Shown one piece after another: positions 61,376 to 64,000 of a DNA stretch of 64,000 bases. Numbering within the stretch: the first letter of the stretch is position 1; the number at the start of each line of letters is the position of its first letter. The position numbers were made by a program, and so were the translations under genes. Location: assembly GCA_007844125.1 (NCBI GenBank), contig CM017558.1, positions 47,688,164 to 47,752,163 on the forward strand, in the 5' to 3' direction. The notes under the pieces are model-generated. The model searched no databases. It was not told the origin of the DNA and was given only the letters and a program-made list of their open reading frames with translations. Origin of the DNA: Sinonovacula constricta (Eukaryota; Mollusca; Bivalvia; Cardiida; Solecurtidae).

Positions 61376-64000
61376 CGCTGCAATTTGAGAAATGATTTTT
61401 ATTGACATTTAGGGTCCTTGATAAGAGACCATTTAATTTTGATTAAAGTGTCACCTAGCCAAGACTTAAACCATTTATATCAATAGAGATTATAGTATTG
61501 ATTTACACTGGTGTCTGTACAATATATTAACGAAGAAGATGGATTGGATATAGTTTTCATTATTGCAATGTTGACGCTGAGAGGGAAAGAAATGATAATA
61601 TAGATGAATCTTTCTTGTACCGGTAAATTGTCATTGTTGATAATAATACAAATTTCACGATTATAACCAGGGTTGTTGAAGGTATCATTTTTCATGAACA
61701 GTATTAGGACCATAAATTTATGCCCAGTTCTGAGACAGGTAGACAATGTTCCCCATATTGTTTGAGGCTAGCCGCAGTCCAAGGACTTTAACTGAAACGC
61801 AATAAACAGCAATTATATGACCATCAACAGGTTCTTTGACTTTTGATTAAACTGCACCTTTTCAATTTCTGTAACCACCTAAAGAAAGTACTGTACATTT
61901 TGTTTAAAGTTAAGTTTAAATTTTATTCGAACAGATTATGGCATTTAACGGTCCACACATCTCTAGAATTTAGATACTTTTATGCCAAATGTTTGGTTAT
62001 AGAAAAAGTTTAATACAAATTGGTAAAAAGTCTTAAGTACTAAAGATTTATTTCATATTTCTTTCCCCTTTTTGCATAGGTCGGCGTCCTAAAAAAATAG
62101 AATTTGTTTAATAAGAATTTTAGAAATGTTAACTTAAGAAAAAGGTGTTAAGTTCCGTTTTTTAAGAAGCGAGAAAAAGACAACATTGACCATTTCTTAT
62201 GTTTGCACAGCTCAAAGATATAACTGTAATTAGCGGCACTGCAAATGTCCTAACTGTAAGGCTTGAAGTCACTTCCAACATAGCGCAAGTCGTCACTTTA
62301 CTTATTTTTGCGCAGCCCTCCACCAACCTCAACCAAGATCAAGTACGCGCGAATCTTATTATTAATAATCTCTTGTATACATTTTGCCCCAGCACGTATT
62401 GTTTCAAGATGATGTTTAAAAAGGTTCCGCTAGTCTGTGTCCTTTCTAGATAGATATCTGCTCATACATTTAAACAAATTTTAACGGAGGCATTTTTCCT
62501 ACAACCTTGCAATACTGGGAATAAAACTTATTGCGCCAGTCATGTTTAAACTTATGATGGCTTTGCAAACATCCACACCAACCCGTGTTGAATCAAAAGA
62601 GTATTGTGAGGCATTCGCAAGTTCCATCTTCTCAATAATGAGTTCTGTGTATATGACCACTCTCTAGAAATGGAAAAAGCAAGCTTGGTGTATACATGTC
62701 TGTCCACCCTACTGAACTCGACATAACGAGCGTCAAGGCAGCCCCTCAGCTATGATATATGACATGTCGCTGTGTTAGACCTGTGCGACAGGTAACCTGT
62801 AGTGGCTTGTAATCACTCAATCCATACACCCGTGTATCAATTCACGTCGCAAGCGCATCAAAGCCATATTTATTTCCCCGATGGCGATTTCTTTTTCTTT
62901 CTAAATACGCATTCCTTTCATTAGATGTATATTGTGCAAAGTATGCGATTATTGGCCAATTAAAGACAGCCAGTGAATATAATCAAATGATTGCCCATTT
63001 ATCTCGTGTAGCGGACAGAAAGAATGGACTCTTACTATACAAGCATACAACTATCCTTTCTAAACCACTTGACCCGAAGACATCCGTATACAAACCCGAA
63101 TCTTATCTGCGATATTCGTTTCATAATTTATACCCCGGCGAATTCGAATTGGAAAACAAATATCAAGTATTTGGAAGAGAAATAAAAATGCTGTGAATGT
63201 TATCTTTTGTAACAAGTGCCATTACTCGCTCTCATAAAATGTGGAATTTATTTTGTCACAAAATCGTGTATCTATCCACGTCTCACGAGATAACGTAATT
63301 TTATCACGTGACAACGTCATTTCCGCAACCCCATGGTGACATTGAAGACCATGGTTGCGAAGAAATGATTGAAAGTTTTCACCTGAAACAGAATAAATCT
63401 AGGCTAATTGCCTGTGTCATAACGAAAGGGTGCAGATATGATTATTATAGACACCATTGGTCGGAACTATGTACTTTAGAATTGTATCTAGCCTAAATAG
63501 AAATGTACTGAGATTTGATTTACTGGGAGGCTTACCAGACACAATAATTACATACACCTTTAATTAACAGGTTTTGCTCGTCTCTCAAGTAAATGGATTT
63601 AAATGTTCTAACAGAAGTTGTGTCCCATGGTTTTGGCGCCTATAAGCTGAACAACGCGAGTGCAATGTAAGTTTTATTGGTAAATCTCAACAGAACTGTA
63701 TTATAACATTATATTCTAATTTGCCAGCATTGTTAATGCTAAAGTAGTGAAACATTCAAACTTCCTGTGTTTTCTTGCATGTCTGTACATTTAATTTCTG
63801 AAGAAAAAAACTTGACATAGCTGTTATAGGTTAGATAGATTACCAGCAAAATACTAGACATCGGTAAATGGTCCAGTTTTAAGTGAACTTGAGTTTGCTG
63901 GATAGTCTGACAAGAGATTTGTATGCAAGTATTATATGTTATTACTAAAGTATCTTCGCTTAAATCTTTCAGTTGTCATGCATTCTTAGTTTATTGCTTT
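61376..64000. other. Right end of window, no recognised feature
   Basis: AT-rich, with only short motif-free ORFs. No dach N-terminal domain or lectin exon is visible. Confidence 0.4.

Overview
The window is AT-rich eukaryotic DNA: short exons with GT/AG borders, long introns, and many micro- and minisatellites and decayed transposons. Repeat style, a tRNA-derived SINE of molluscan type and a tandem array of small secreted C-type lectins suggest a bivalve mollusc. That assignment is inference; no species marker was seen. The single-frame ORFs are mostly noise, and the real genes were rebuilt by matching exons, splice sites and phases.

Layout. Bases 1-41.4 kb hold a plus-strand array of four C-type lectin genes: CTL-1 (3' part only, 1-2133), CTL-2 (7158-17431, 7 exons, 189 aa), CTL-3 (20639-31386, 5 exons, 159 aa) and CTL-4 (31800-41407, 5 exons, 159 aa). 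The three complete genes share one plan: a signal-peptide exon, then exons of 89, 97 and 208 bp encoding one C-type lectin domain with six cysteines and a QPD sugar-binding motif. CTL-1 and CTL-2 end in a Thr/Pro/Val-rich tail made of three small exons; CTL-3 and CTL-4 end in about ten residues from one exon.

The array grew by duplication. CTL-1 and CTL-2 are each followed by the same decayed Ty3/gypsy element, so lectin 3' end and retrotransposon were copied together. Introns contain a roughly 2.4-kb hAT-like element with inverted ends and an imperfect 8-bp target duplication, a dispersed repeat (called R1 here), further gypsy fragments, and 32-, 38- and 44-bp minisatellites. Two dead partial copies of exon 2 lie in CTL-2 intron 2.

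Bases 44.8-55.0 kb carry, on the minus strand, seven 3' exons of a Dachshund (DACH) homologue, a Ski/Sno/Dac-family transcriptional cofactor. All splice phases agree from 55018 to the stop at 44832. Its N-terminal exons are not in the window, so 55-64 kb is probably upstream intron; it holds a long (TA)n tract and a 60-bp minisatellite.

The lectins are probably secreted immune or recognition proteins sharing GATA-type promoter motifs. Dachshund is a functionally unrelated neighbour. I saw no clear new enzymatic or defence system. The more novel material is how the lectin array evolved: possible exon-restricted gene conversion, dead exons, and minisatellites apparently seeded from transposon pieces.
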